A stretch of 64,000 bases of DNA from Burkholderiales bacterium C2. Lineage in GTDB: Bacteria > Pseudomonadota > Gammaproteobacteria > Burkholderiales > Burkholderiaceae_C. The notes under the pieces are model-generated. The model saw nothing but the letters and a program-made list of their open reading frames with translations. It was not told the DNA's origin and searched no databases. Numbering within the stretch: position 1 is the stretch's first letter; each line of letters opens with the position of its first letter. Of the stretch, positions 1 through 8,666 are shown piece by piece. Where the stretch lies: positions 248,001-312,000 of the forward strand of contig SCOI01000001.1 of the NCBI GenBank assembly GCA_005503085.1, in the 5' to 3' direction. Made by a program: the position numbers and the translations under genes.

Positions 1-701
1 CCGGCGGGGTCGCCCGCAGCGGCAACAGCGCCTGGCTCAAGGACAAGCAGCAGATCGGCGGCGTCGAGCGCAGCTATTCGGTCAATGTGCAGCGCGCCAA
101 GGCGCCGGGCGAGCTGGACAAGGTGCGCATCTTCGAGTTCGACGCCCAGGGCGGCCTGCTGTCGCGCACCGAGGCGGCCAGCGCCAAGGTCGAACCCAAT
201 GGTGTCTGGCGCCTCAGTGAAGTTCTGCAAACCCGCTGGCAGACGGCGGCGGACGGCACGCCCCAGGTCAGCGAACAGAAACTGGCCACGCTGGACTGGC
301 CCAGCGGCCTGACCATCAATGTGATCAGCGCCGCGCTGCTGCCGGCCAAGACCATGTCGACCGCCGAGCTCTACCGCTACACCCAGCATCTGTCGGCCCA
401 GGAGCAGTCGGCCCAGCAGCATGACATCCAGTTCTGGCGCAAGGCCTTCTACCCCTTTGCCTGCCTGGTGATGGTGGCGCTGGCCCTGCCCTTCGCCTAT
501 CTGCATGGCCGCGCCGGCGGCATCAGCCTGAAGGTCTTCGGCGGCATCATGGGGGGCATCAGCTTTGTGCTGCTGAACAATCTGGCCGGCCATCTGGGCC
601 TGCTCAAGGGCTGGACACCGTGGGCGGTGGCCGCCACACCCAGCCTGATCTATCTGGGCATCTCGCTTGCCGCCTTCGGCTGGCTGGTGCGCTACCGCTG
701 A
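1..701 (+). CDS. lptG: LptG, LPS export permease (5'-truncated)
   Basis: This is the C-terminal part of the inner-membrane permease LptG. With LptF and the LptB ATPase it extracts lipopolysaccharide from the inner membrane and feeds the LptC-LptA bridge. The gene is open from the window edge (first full codon at base 3), so the N-terminal membrane segments are outside. The visible part starts in the periplasmic beta-jellyroll region (SGNSAWLKD). It then has a cytoplasmic-loop stretch (MSTAELYRY..HL..Q) and three hydrophobic segments near the end, the usual LptF/LptG C-terminal layout. LptF and LptG are paralogs. The sequence style and the position as last gene of its operon favour LptG, but LptF cannot be excluded from this fragment. 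Confidence 0.85.
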   Translation, partial: GGVARSGNSAWLKDKQQIGGVERSYSVNVQRAKAPGELDKVRIFEFDAQGGLLSRTEAASAKVEPNGVWRLSEVLQTRWQTAADGTPQVSEQKLATLDWPSGLTINVISAALLPAKTMSTAELYRYTQHLSAQEQSAQQHDIQFWRKAFYPFACLVMVALALPFAYLHGRAGGISLKVFGGIMGGISFVLLNNLAGHLGLLKGWTPWAVAATPSLIYLGISLAAFGWLVRYR

Positions 702-709
702 AACGCTGA

Positions 710-1099
710 ATGGACCCCAAGATGGACGGCATGCTTTTGTTTGCGCATGGTGCGCGCGACCCGGCCTGGGCCCGCCCCTTCGAGGAGGTCGCGCGCCGCA
801 TCGCCGCGCAGCGGCCCGAGATGCCGGTGAGCCTGGCCTATCTGGAGTTTCTGTCGCCCGGCATCGCGGACGCTGGGCAGCAACTGGCCGCCCAGGGCTG
901 CCGGCGCATCCATATCGTGCCGCTGTTCCTGGGCGGCGGCGGCCATGTGCGGCGCGACGTGCCGCCGCTGGTCGAGCAGCTGCGCCAGCAGCATGCCGGC
1001 GTGCAATGGCTGCTGCACCCCGCCATCGGCGAACAAGACCCCGTCATGCAAGCCATGGCCGAGGCCAGCCTGGCCTTCACCTCCGCACCCACCGCATGA
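710..1099 (+). CDS. CbiX/SirB-like single-domain sirohydrochlorin chelatase
   Basis: A 129-residue protein of the short CbiX family. These enzymes insert cobalt, nickel or iron into sirohydrochlorin on the way to cobalamin, F430 or siroheme. The family signature LLFAHGARD with metal-binding His13 is at the N-terminus. A second His (His79) sits in the motif PLFLGGGGHVRRD, as expected for the one-domain form that dimerises. Its stop codon overlaps the start of cysB by four bases (ATGA), so the two are probably translationally coupled. Siroheme is the cofactor of sulfite reductase, which makes the link to the sulfur regulator plausible. Which metal is inserted cannot be read from the sequence. 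Two ATGs (710 and 722) are possible starts. Confidence 0.82.
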   Translation: MDPKMDGMLLFAHGARDPAWARPFEEVARRIAAQRPEMPVSLAYLEFLSPGIADAGQQLAAQGCRRIHIVPLFLGGGGHVRRDVPPLVEQLRQQHAGVQWLLHPAIGEQDPVMQAMAEASLAFTSAPTA

Positions 1100-2040
1100 A
1101 CCTGCATCAATTCCGCTTTGTCCAGGAGGCGGCACGCCGCAACCTCAACCTCACCGAGACCGCGAAGGCGCTGTTCACCTCGCAGCCCGGCGTCTCCAAA
1201 GCCATCCTGGAGCTGGAGGAAGAGCTGGGCGTCGACATCTTCTCGCGCCACGGCAAGCGCCTGCGCCGCATCACCGAGCCGGGCCTGCAAGTGCTGAAAT
1301 CGATCGAGATCATCATGCGCGAGGTCGGCAATCTCAAGCGCATCGGCGAGGAGTACTCGAAGCAGGACGCCGGCACCCTGTCGATCGCCACCACCCACAC
1401 CCAGGCCCGCTATGTGTTGCCCGGTCCGGTGGCCCAGCTGCGCCGCCAGTTCCCTCAGGTCCACATCAGCCTGCACCAGGGCAATCCGGAGCAGGTCGCG
1501 CGCATGCTGATCGACGAGACCGCCGATGTCGGCCTGGCCACCGAGGCGATGTCCGAACATGAGGAGCTGGTCTCGCTGCCCTGCTACGAATGGCAGCATG
1601 TGCTGGTCGTGCCGGCCGACCACGCGCTGGCCCAGGTCGAGCGGGTCAGCCTGGAGCAGCTGGCGACCGAGCCGCTGGTCTCCTACCACCCCAGCTTCAC
1701 CGGCCGCACCCGCATCGACCGCGCCTTCGCGGCGCGCCATCTGACGCCCAATATCGTGCTGGAGGCGATCGACTCCGACGTCATCAAGACCTATGTCAAG
1801 CTGGGCATGGGCGCGGGCATCGTCGCCGAGATGGCGGTGCGCGAGGATCCGCCCGGCGGCGAGCTGGTGTCGCGGCCGCTGGGCCATTTATTCGGCCAGA
1901 ACGTGGCCCGCATCGCCTTCAAGCGCGGCGCCTATCTGCGCAACTATGTCTATGCCTTTGCCGAGCTGCTGTCCGACCGGCTCGACAAGAAGCTGCTGGA
2001 GCGCGCGATGAGCGGCGACACCAGCGACTATGGACTTTGA
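1096..2040 (+). CDS. cysB: CysB-type LysR transcriptional regulator
   Basis: A LysR-family regulator of 314 residues. It has an N-terminal winged helix-turn-helix (MNLHQFRFVQEAARRNLNLT through about residue 60) and a substrate-binding co-inducer domain after about residue 90. The sequence TSQPGVSKAILELEEELG and the effector-domain motif TTHTQARYVLP are typical of CysB/Cbl, which sense O- or N-acetylserine and sulfate-type ligands and activate cysteine biosynthesis. The open frame runs much further upstream, but the ATG at 1096 gives the family's normal N-terminus and overlaps the chelatase-like gene by four bases. The end overlaps the following aminotransferase gene by 11 bases. The overlaps suggest chelatase, cysB and aminotransferase are cotranscribed. 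Confidence 0.9.
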   Translation: MNLHQFRFVQEAARRNLNLTETAKALFTSQPGVSKAILELEEELGVDIFSRHGKRLRRITEPGLQVLKSIEIIMREVGNLKRIGEEYSKQDAGTLSIATTHTQARYVLPGPVAQLRRQFPQVHISLHQGNPEQVARMLIDETADVGLATEAMSEHEELVSLPCYEWQHVLVVPADHALAQVERVSLEQLATEPLVSYHPSFTGRTRIDRAFAARHLTPNIVLEAIDSDVIKTYVKLGMGAGIVAEMAVREDPPGGELVSRPLGHLFGQNVARIAFKRGAYLRNYVYAFAELLSDRLDKKLLERAMSGDTSDYGL

Positions 2041-3202
2041 CTCCCCGACCCCGAGCACCATGCGATTGCAAAGCCGCCTGCCCCATGTAGGCACCACGAT
2101 CTTCAGCACCATGTCGGCGCTGGCCCATCAACACCAGGCCGTCAACCTTGGCCAGGGTTTCCCCGACTTCGACTGCGATCCACGCCTGACCGATGCGGTC
2201 GGCCGCGCGATGGCCGCCGGCCACAACCAGTACCCGCCGATGCCCGGCGTGCCCCTGCTCCGTGAAGCCGTCGCGGCCAAGATCGAGGCGCTCTATGGTC
2301 ACCGCTACGACCCCGGCAGCGAGATCACCATCACCGCCGGCGCCACCCAGGCCATCTTCACCACCCTGCTGGCCATCGTGCATCCGGGCGACGAGGTCAT
2401 CGTGCTGGAGCCCTGCTACGACAGCTATGCGCCCAATATCGAGCTGGCCGGCGGGGTCATCGTTCGCGTGCCGCTGACGCCGGGCAGCTTCCGCCCCGAT
2501 TTCGAGCGCATCGCCGCCGCGATCAGCCCGCGCACCCGCGCACTGATCATCAACACGCCGCACAACCCCAGCGCCACCGTCTGGAGCGAGGCCGAGATGC
2601 GGCAGCTGGCCGCGCTGCTGGAGGGCACCGAGGTGCTGCTGATCAGCGACGAGGTCTACGAGCACATGGTGTTCGACGGTCAGGCCCACCAGAGCGTGGC
2701 GCGCTTTCCGGACTTGGCGGCACGCAGCTTCGTGATCTCCAGCTTCGGCAAGACCTATCACGTCACCGGCTGGAAGGTCGGCTATGTGGCCGCGCCGGCG
2801 GCGCTGTCGGCCGAGTTCCGCAAGGTGCACCAGTTCAATGTGTTCACCGTCAACACCCCGGTCCAGCACGGCCTGGCCGCCTATATGGCCGACCCGGCCC
2901 CCTACACGGCGCTGCCGGACTTCTACCAGCGCAAGCGCGATCTGTTCGCGGCCGGCCTGAGCGGCAGCCGCTTCAAGCTGCTACCCACCCAGGGCAGCTA
3001 CTTCCAGTGCGTCGACTATTCGGCCATCAGCGGGATGGGCGATGCCGAGTTCTGCCAATGGTTGACGCGCGAGGTCGGCGTCGCCGCGATCCCGCTGTCG
3101 GCCTTTTATGCCGGGGGCAGCAGCGCGCCCATCATCCGCTTTTGCTTTGCCAAGCAGGACGAAACCCTGAGGCTGGCCCTGAGCAAGCTGAGCGGGCTCT
3201 GA
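2030..3202 (+). CDS. PLP-dependent aminotransferase, methionine aminotransferase (YbdL) type
   Basis: A fold-type I aminotransferase of 390 residues. Visible features are the substrate-proximal GQGFPDFD motif near the N-terminus, the NTPHNPS(A) asparagine-containing motif, ISDEVYEHMVFDG, and SSFGKTYHVTGWKVGY with the Schiff-base lysine. IRFCFAK near the end carries the carboxylate-binding arginine. The GQGFPDFD and SFGKTYHVTGWK combination is typical of YbdL/MtnE-like enzymes that transaminate methionine or glutamine with 2-oxo acids. It overlaps cysB by 11 bases, which fits a role in sulfur amino acid metabolism. The exact substrate is inferred from motif similarity only. The start at 2030 could alternatively be the ATG at 2060. 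Confidence 0.88.
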   Translation: MDFDSPTPSTMRLQSRLPHVGTTIFSTMSALAHQHQAVNLGQGFPDFDCDPRLTDAVGRAMAAGHNQYPPMPGVPLLREAVAAKIEALYGHRYDPGSEITITAGATQAIFTTLLAIVHPGDEVIVLEPCYDSYAPNIELAGGVIVRVPLTPGSFRPDFERIAAAISPRTRALIINTPHNPSATVWSEAEMRQLAALLEGTEVLLISDEVYEHMVFDGQAHQSVARFPDLAARSFVISSFGKTYHVTGWKVGYVAAPAALSAEFRKVHQFNVFTVNTPVQHGLAAYMADPAPYTALPDFYQRKRDLFAAGLSGSRFKLLPTQGSYFQCVDYSAISGMGDAEFCQWLTREVGVAAIPLSAFYAGGSSAPIIRFCFAKQDETLRLALSKLSGL

Positions 3203-3215
3203 GCCGGCTCGCAGA

Positions 3216-5084
3216 TCAGGGACGCTCGGGTTCGTCCAGCGAGATGTCGACCTCCAGCGCCTGCGATGGCGGCGGGCGCTGGCCGGCCGGCGGCTGCCAG
3301 GCCATCGTCGCCATCATGCCGCTGGAGCCGGGTGTGTCGAGCGGCAGGAACAGGTCGATCTCGTTGCCGCGCACCTCGTGCTCGGACAGATCGCGCGCGA
3401 CGCCGTAGAGCATCAGCAGCTCGCGATAGCTTTCCAGGTCCAGCAGGCCGCCGTCAAGACCTGACCCTTGCGGCCGGCCTGTCAGCAAGCGCTGCAGCAC
3501 GGCCATGCAGGCGCCGCTGTCGCGCCAGCAGGCCTGCAGCCGCGCCAGCGTGGAGGACTGCGCCTGCAGCCCGGCGCCGGCACCGATGGCCGGACCCCAG
3601 GCCGGCGCCGCGATGCCGAATGCGGCGGCATAGCGCTGGGCGGCGATCGCGAACGCCGCCTCATCGCCACGCCGCTGCAAGACCTCCAGCAGCTTCAGAT
3701 GCGGTAGGGCCACCTCGGCGCCCGAACCCTGCAGGCGCCCTTCCAGCAACTCGATCGCCGCCGCGTCCTGCCCCAGCACCATGAAGAAATCGATCTGCTG
3801 CTCCAGATCGATCAGTTCCTCCACCGTGACGGTGGGGGCGCCGTCATTGGCCGGGACCGGCACAGCGACCGGCGGCTCCACCAGCTGGAAACTGACAGGC
3901 TCCGGCGCCTGCTCAACCGCAGTGCCAGCAGGCGGCTGTGGCCGCGGCGGTGCCGCCGCGACCAAGCTGGGCAGGGCCAGGGTCGGCTCATCTGCGGTCA
4001 AGCTGCCCCAGTGGGACATGACCTCGACCGCCGCAGGGGCGGCCGCCGCTGCGGCTGGCACGGCCGGGGCGGTCGGCACTGTCGGCTTGCTCGGCTCGGC
4101 CGGCACCACCGGATCGGCCGCACGCTCGCTGCGCGCCTGGTCCCACCAGGCCGATTCCTGCGACAGCTGCTCGCCGCGACGAGCGCGCCAGAAATACAGG
4201 CTGCTGCCCGCCAACATCAGGCTCAGCAGCCCCAGTCCGTAAACCCAGGGCCCCTGCGAGCCCGCCGCCTGGGCCTCGACCAGCCGCTGACTGACCAGCT
4301 TGAGCTCCTGGCGGGTGGCTTGATTCTCGGCCTGCAGTTTCAGCAGGGTCTGCTCAAGCTGGGCCAGGCGGGCCAGCGTGGCCGCATCGGGGGCCGATGC
4401 CGCAGCGGCTGCCGACGCGGCCGGCGCGGTCGCCAGCACCTCGGCCGGCTCCAGCTGCAGCATCGGGGCCGGGCTGGGCTTGGGGCTGCGGGCCGGACGC
4501 CGGGGCCGTGTCGGCGCCTTGGCAAGCGGCTTGACCACGGGGGGGGCTGGTGCCGCCGACGCAGCGGCCTGGCCCGGCGCCAGCAAGGCCTCGGGCCTGG
4601 CCTCGGCCGTGGCCAGCGCGGCACTCAACGCCGGCGAGTACTGGCGCAGCACCGGCTCCGGCGCCGCAGCCGGCGTGGTGGCCGCCCCCGGCGGATCGAT
4701 GAAGGCGGTGTACTGGCGGGTGAAGCGGGCCGGGCAACCCAGGCTCAGATTGATCGTGACCAGGGGCTCGTCGATCTGCACCAGGCTTTGCAGCCGCACC
4801 GCACGCACCGCCGCCTCGCCATCACCCTCGAGCTGCAGCTGGATCAGATTGGCCGGCACCCGCGACTCGCCGGACAGCACCTCGGCCCGCACGCAGTCCA
4901 GGCTCAAGGTCTCGCCGCTGGCCAGCCGCACCGGGAACACCAGGTTCAGCGACTGCCCGAGCGCCGACAGGGTCAGCGGCCGTCCGACACCCAGCGCCTG
5001 CACGGGGCCTAGCGCGGCCGCGCTGAGGACGAACACGCTGAGAACGCGGGGGGGCAAACCCTTGCGAGACGAGGCTCGGTACAT
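3216..5084 (-). CDS. FimV/HubP-like polar hub protein
   Basis: A 622-residue protein with a signal peptide (about residues 1-31). A conserved FimV N-terminal domain follows: the sequence VGRPLTLSALGQSLNLVFPV, then SLDCV and the repeated short beta-rich segment ending near residue 140. A long Ala/Pro-rich linker contains a coiled coil (about 240-270, LARLAQLEQTLLKLQAENQ). A single membrane span lies around residues 285-303, followed by a long acidic cytoplasmic tail. FimV/HubP proteins organise the cell pole, type IV pili and flagella. No LysM peptidoglycan-binding motif is visible, unlike the classical form. It converges on the aminotransferase gene with only 13 bases between them. The opposite-strand open frames here are GC-driven shadows. 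Confidence 0.75.
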   Translation of the reverse strand: MYRASSRKGLPPRVLSVFVLSAAALGPVQALGVGRPLTLSALGQSLNLVFPVRLASGETLSLDCVRAEVLSGESRVPANLIQLQLEGDGEAAVRAVRLQSLVQIDEPLVTINLSLGCPARFTRQYTAFIDPPGAATTPAAAPEPVLRQYSPALSAALATAEARPEALLAPGQAAASAAPAPPVVKPLAKAPTRPRRPARSPKPSPAPMLQLEPAEVLATAPAASAAAAASAPDAATLARLAQLEQTLLKLQAENQATRQELKLVSQRLVEAQAAGSQGPWVYGLGLLSLMLAGSSLYFWRARRGEQLSQESAWWDQARSERAADPVVPAEPSKPTVPTAPAVPAAAAAAPAAVEVMSHWGSLTADEPTLALPSLVAAAPPRPQPPAGTAVEQAPEPVSFQLVEPPVAVPVPANDGAPTVTVEELIDLEQQIDFFMVLGQDAAAIELLEGRLQGSGAEVALPHLKLLEVLQRRGDEAAFAIAAQRYAAAFGIAAPAWGPAIGAGAGLQAQSSTLARLQACWRDSGACMAVLQRLLTGRPQGSGLDGGLLDLESYRELLMLYGVARDLSEHEVRGNEIDLFLPLDTPGSSGMMATMAWQPPAGQRPPPSQALEVDISLDEPERP

Positions 5085-5280
5085 GCAGGGATGGTGTGTT
5101 GTTTGCTGGGCACTCTAGCATGTCAGGCACGCCAACAACTGCGGTCAAACCCAGCATCAGCACGCCAAAGCCGCAGCTGTTCCATTGTTCACACAGTGCC
5201 CGCCTCTTGGCTGTGCCGCGGCAGACTCATGGACAATGACCGCGAAGGGCAGCCTGTAGCTGTCACGTCAGCGACTAAGC

Positions 5281-5985
5281 ATGAATAGCACGGTTCTTAC
5301 AATTCCTGAACGCAGCAATATCGAGTCGGGGTCGTGGTTCTCCAAACTGTCCGCGCCCTTGCGAGGCGACATTCTTTCGCGTGCCACGGTGCGCCGTCTG
5401 GGCGACAACGCCCTGCTGTCCTGCCGCGGCGAACCGGCCGAGGAATGGGTCGGCGTGGCCAAGGGGGCGGTTCGGGTCAGCTCGGTCTCGCTCTCGGGCA
5501 AGCAGATCACGCTGACCTATGTGGAGCCCGGCACCTGGTTCGGCGACATCTCGCTGTTCGACGGCATGCCGCGCACCCACGACGCCACCACCCACGGCGA
5601 CACCACCTTGCTGGTGGTGCGCAAGCCCGACTTCAAGGAATTGCTGTCACGCCACTCCGAGCTCTACGAGGCCTTGCTGCGGCTGAACTGCCGGCGCCTG
5701 CGCCTGATGTTCGATGTGGTCGAGGACCTGAACACCCGGCCGCTGGCCTCGCGCCTGGCCAAGCAGATCCTGCTGCTGGCGCGCTCCTACGGCGTGCCGC
5801 AGGGCGAGGAAATCCGCATCGGCCTGCAGCTCGCGCAGGAAGATCTGGCCCAGATGCTGGGCGCCTCGCGCCAGCGCGTCAACCAGGAGCTCAAGGGCTT
5901 CGAGCGCGACGGTGCGGTGCGCGTCGAACCCACCCGCCTGGTGCTGCTGAGCAAGGAAAAGCTGATGGCCATCGCAGCGCGCTGA
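5281..5985 (+). CDS. Crp/Fnr-family transcriptional regulator
   Basis: A 234-residue regulator. The N-terminal cyclic-nucleotide-binding beta-barrel carries VEPGTWFGDISLFDGMPRTHDA, the phosphate-binding cassette position. A dimerisation helix follows, then a C-terminal winged helix (LQLAQEDLAQMLGASRQRVNQELKGFERDGAV). There is no N-terminal cysteine cluster, so it is not an oxygen-sensing FNR with a 4Fe-4S centre. A CRP-like or effector-independent regulator is more likely. About 195 bases of non-coding DNA precede it, with no recognised gene or clear operator. The ligand and regulon are unknown. The downstream phosphotransferase gene lies 49 bases away and might be cotranscribed. Confidence 0.85.
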   Translation: MNSTVLTIPERSNIESGSWFSKLSAPLRGDILSRATVRRLGDNALLSCRGEPAEEWVGVAKGAVRVSSVSLSGKQITLTYVEPGTWFGDISLFDGMPRTHDATTHGDTTLLVVRKPDFKELLSRHSELYEALLRLNCRRLRLMFDVVEDLNTRPLASRLAKQILLLARSYGVPQGEEIRIGLQLAQEDLAQMLGASRQRVNQELKGFERDGAVRVEPTRLVLLSKEKLMAIAAR

Positions 5986-6034
5986 TCCCGGCTGCCGCGT
6001 CCGCGGGCCGACCGAACACCCCATAAGGAGACCC

Positions 6035-7114
6035 ATGGACGACGCATTCACCGGCACGCGAGCACTCGCGCAAGCCCTCGATACCGAAGCGCTGAGCGCT
6101 TGGCTGGCCGCCCAGGTGCCAGGTTTTGCCGGCCCGCTAAGCATCGAGCAGTTCAAGGGCGGCCAGTCAAACCCGACCTACAAGCTGATCACGCCCGGCG
6201 CCAGCTATGTGATGCGATCCAAGCCCGGCCCGGTCGCCAAGCTGCTGCCCTCGGCCCATGCGATCGAGCGCGAGTTCACCGTGATGAAGGCCTTGCAGGG
6301 CACGGCGGTGCCGGTGCCGCGCATGCTGGCGCTGTGCGAGGACGAGGCCGTGATCGGCCGCGCTTTCTATGTGATGGAGTTCATCGAGGGTCGAGTCTTG
6401 TGGGACCAGAGCCTGCCCGGCATGAGCCAGTCCGAGCGCGGTGCCCTCTACGACGAGATGAACCGCGTGATGGCGGCGCTGCACAGCGTCGATTTCGCGG
6501 CCGCCGGTCTGGCCGGCTATGGCAAACCCGGCAACTACTTCGAGCGCCAGATCGGGCGCTGGAGCAAGCAGTACCAGGCCTCGGTCACCGGCCCCAACGA
6601 GGCCATGGACCGACTGATCGAGTGGCTGCCGCTGAACATCCCGGCCTCGGCGCGCGACGAGCGCGAGGTGGCCATCGTCCATGGCGACTATCGGCTCGAC
6701 AATCTGGTCTTCCACCCGAGTGAGCCGCGCGTGCTGGCGGTGCTGGACTGGGAGCTGTCGACCCTCGGTCACCCGCTGGCCGACTTCAGCTATCACTGCA
6801 TGTCTTGGCATATCCAGACCTCGGGCGCGGCGCGCGGCCTCGGCGGCCATGACCTGGCCGCGCTGGGCATTCCCGATGAACTCGGTTATGTGCGCCGCTA
6901 CTGCGAGCGCACAGGCCGCGCCGACATGGCCCTGGTGATGCGCGACTGGAACTTCTACCTGGCCTACAACCTGTTCCGCATTGCCGCCATCCTGCAAGGC
7001 ATTGCCAAGCGGGTCGAGGCCGGCACGGCCTCCAGTGAGCGGGCCCGCGAGGCGGCGGCCGGCGCCCGGCCGATGGCCGAGCTGGGCTGGCAGTTCGCGC
7101 AGCGCGCCGGCTGA
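6035..7114 (+). CDS. APH-fold phosphotransferase (ACAD10/11-like)
   Basis: A 359-residue protein of the aminoglycoside/choline-kinase-like fold, in the subgroup usually found with acyl-CoA dehydrogenases (the N-terminal half of ACAD10/11). The catalytic loop is VHGDYRLDNLVF (about residues 217-228) and the metal-binding aspartate is in LAVLDWELSTLGHPLADF. The N-terminal lobe has FKGGQSNPTYKL (glycine-rich loop) and VMRSKP with the expected lysine. Family members of this type phosphorylate 4-hydroxyacyl-CoAs, but that substrate is inferred here. A good ribosome-binding site (AAGGAGA) precedes the ATG. No acyl-CoA dehydrogenase gene lies beside it in this window. Confidence 0.82.
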   Translation: MDDAFTGTRALAQALDTEALSAWLAAQVPGFAGPLSIEQFKGGQSNPTYKLITPGASYVMRSKPGPVAKLLPSAHAIEREFTVMKALQGTAVPVPRMLALCEDEAVIGRAFYVMEFIEGRVLWDQSLPGMSQSERGALYDEMNRVMAALHSVDFAAAGLAGYGKPGNYFERQIGRWSKQYQASVTGPNEAMDRLIEWLPLNIPASARDEREVAIVHGDYRLDNLVFHPSEPRVLAVLDWELSTLGHPLADFSYHCMSWHIQTSGAARGLGGHDLAALGIPDELGYVRRYCERTGRADMALVMRDWNFYLAYNLFRIAAILQGIAKRVEAGTASSERAREAAAGARPMAELGWQFAQRAG

Positions 7115-7117
7115 GCC

Positions 7118-7864
7118 TCAGCGCCCCGGCAGTTCACCCAGCGGTGGCTGGCTTTGCCAGGCCACCGAGGTGGTGGTCGGCCAGGGCCCGCCATCGGCCA
7201 GCCGCGCGTTGACGCGCTGGGCCTCGCGGCAGGCCGTCTCCAACAGCTTCACCAGGCCCTGGATCTCGGTCAGGGTCGGCTCCTCCATCGCAACGCGCAG
7301 ATAGACATTGCCGCGCAGCACCATCAGCACAAAGGGCCGCTCCTCGGGCAACAGATCCTGGCTGGCCTGGATCAGCAGGTCGCTGAGCGCATTCTCCAGC
7401 CAGGCCGACACCACCTCCTGGTTGATCGCGACGGCACCGAAGCGCTCCTTGACCAGCTTGTGCGGATAGTTCTTCAGCTTGGCGAACATCACCAGCCAGC
7501 GCATCTCCTCGGGCGTGTCGGTATCGACACGGGTCTTCAAGGTGTCGGTATAGGCCTCGAACACCGCCTTCTCCAGCCGCTCCATCAGAGAGCGCGCCAG
7601 CACCATCATCTGCAGATCCGGGTGCAGGCCCAGCTCGCAACGCATGCGCAGCTCATTGCCTTCGATATAGCTGCGCTGCGAAGGCGCCCACTCGATGCGC
7701 AGCGCGCCGCCCGGCGCCGCCTTGGCCTGCTCGATCTGGAAGCCGCGTGCATCGCGGCTCTGGCGAAACTGCGCGCCGCGGCTCTCGGCCCAATCGGCCA
7801 TGTGCTTCCATCGCGCGGCATTGGCCCGCGCGACAAACCAGCGTTTAACTTGCTTAATTAACAT
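7118..7864 (-). CDS. Conserved hypothetical protein
   Basis: A 248-residue soluble protein with no signal peptide or membrane segment. I do not recognise a named domain. The N-terminus is basic (MLIKQVKRWFVARANAARWKHM). The centre is helical and charged (LARSLMERLEKAVFEAYTDTLKTR; EEMRWLVMFAKLKNYP). It converges tail-to-tail on the phosphotransferase gene with 3 bases between them. Its start lies 39 bases from the divergent glutathione-transferase gene, so both promoters must be within that gap or overlap the genes. The leader just before the start is AT-rich (cttgcttaattaac on the plus strand). Base composition and codon use look native. Confidence 0.6.
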   Translation of the reverse strand: MLIKQVKRWFVARANAARWKHMADWAESRGAQFRQSRDARGFQIEQAKAAPGGALRIEWAPSQRSYIEGNELRMRCELGLHPDLQMMVLARSLMERLEKAVFEAYTDTLKTRVDTDTPEEMRWLVMFAKLKNYPHKLVKERFGAVAINQEVVSAWLENALSDLLIQASQDLLPEERPFVLMVLRGNVYLRVAMEEPTLTEIQGLVKLLETACREAQRVNARLADGGPWPTTTSVAWQSQPPLGELPGR

Positions 7865-7903
7865 GGACTAGGACAATGAACTGCGCAGCGTGGAGAGCAA
7901 ACA

Positions 7904-8596
7904 ATGATTGAAGTCTATTCATGGCCCACACCCAATGGGCACAAAGTTCACATCATGTTGGAAGAATGTGACCTGCCGTATAAGGTGATCCCCGTGGACA
8001 TCGGCAGCGGGGCCCAGTTCGAGCCCGGCTTTCTGTCCATCAGCCCCAACAACAAGATTCCCGCCATCGTCGACCCCGATGGCCCCGAGGGCAAACCGAT
8101 CTCGCTGTTCGAATCGGGCGCCATTTTGCTCTACCTGGCCGGCAAGACCGGTCGCCTGCTGCCCGCCGGCACGGCGGCCAAGTACGAGGTGCTGCAATGG
8201 CTGATGTTCCAGATGGGCGGTGTCGGCCCGATGCTGGGCCAGGCCCACCACTTCCGCATCTACGCGCCCGAGAAGATCGACTACGCAATCAATCGCTACA
8301 GCAATGAGGCCCGGCGTCTTTACAGCGTCATTAACAAGCGCCTGGCCGCCAGCACCTATCTGGGTGGGCCCGAGTATTCGATCGCCGATATCGCCACCTT
8401 CCCCTGGCTGCGTTCGTGGAAGAACCAGGGCGTCGAGCTGGGTGACTATCCGCATCTGAAAGGCTGGTTCGACGAGATCTCGGCCCGTCCGGCGGTGCAA
8501 CGCGGCGTCGAGGTACTGGCCCAGCAGCGCAAGCCCCTGGTCACTGACCAGGCCCGCGAGGTGCTGTTCGGCGCCACCCAGTACAAGAAACACTGA
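7904..8596 (+). CDS. yfcG: Glutathione transferase, nu class (YfcG/YghU-like)
   Basis: A 230-residue glutathione S-transferase. The N-terminal thioredoxin-like domain begins WPTPNGHKVHIMLEE, with the Thr and Asn that hold glutathione in E. coli YfcG. It continues with the SPNNKIPAIVDP cis-proline loop and LFESGAILLYLA. The helical C-terminal domain has MLGQAHHF and YSIADIATFPWLRSW. Nu-class members are disulfide-bond reductases that bind two GSH or GSSG molecules and have modest peroxidase activity. The resemblance to YfcG is strong along the whole length. It is a single gene flanked by a divergent hypothetical and the iorA-type operon. Confidence 0.9.
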   Translation: MIEVYSWPTPNGHKVHIMLEECDLPYKVIPVDIGSGAQFEPGFLSISPNNKIPAIVDPDGPEGKPISLFESGAILLYLAGKTGRLLPAGTAAKYEVLQWLMFQMGGVGPMLGQAHHFRIYAPEKIDYAINRYSNEARRLYSVINKRLAASTYLGGPEYSIADIATFPWLRSWKNQGVELGDYPHLKGWFDEISARPAVQRGVEVLAQQRKPLVTDQAREVLFGATQYKKH

Positions 8597-8666
8597 GCCT
8601 CAGCGCGCCTCGGCCAATCCTGCTAGTCTTGCGCGGCCCGTCACTGCGAAGCTCAGGAGATGACCC

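Noticed and set aside
667-1095. N-terminal extension of CysB in the long open frame
   Set aside because: It covers the CbiX-like gene out of frame and has no family match. CysB begins at MNLHQF.
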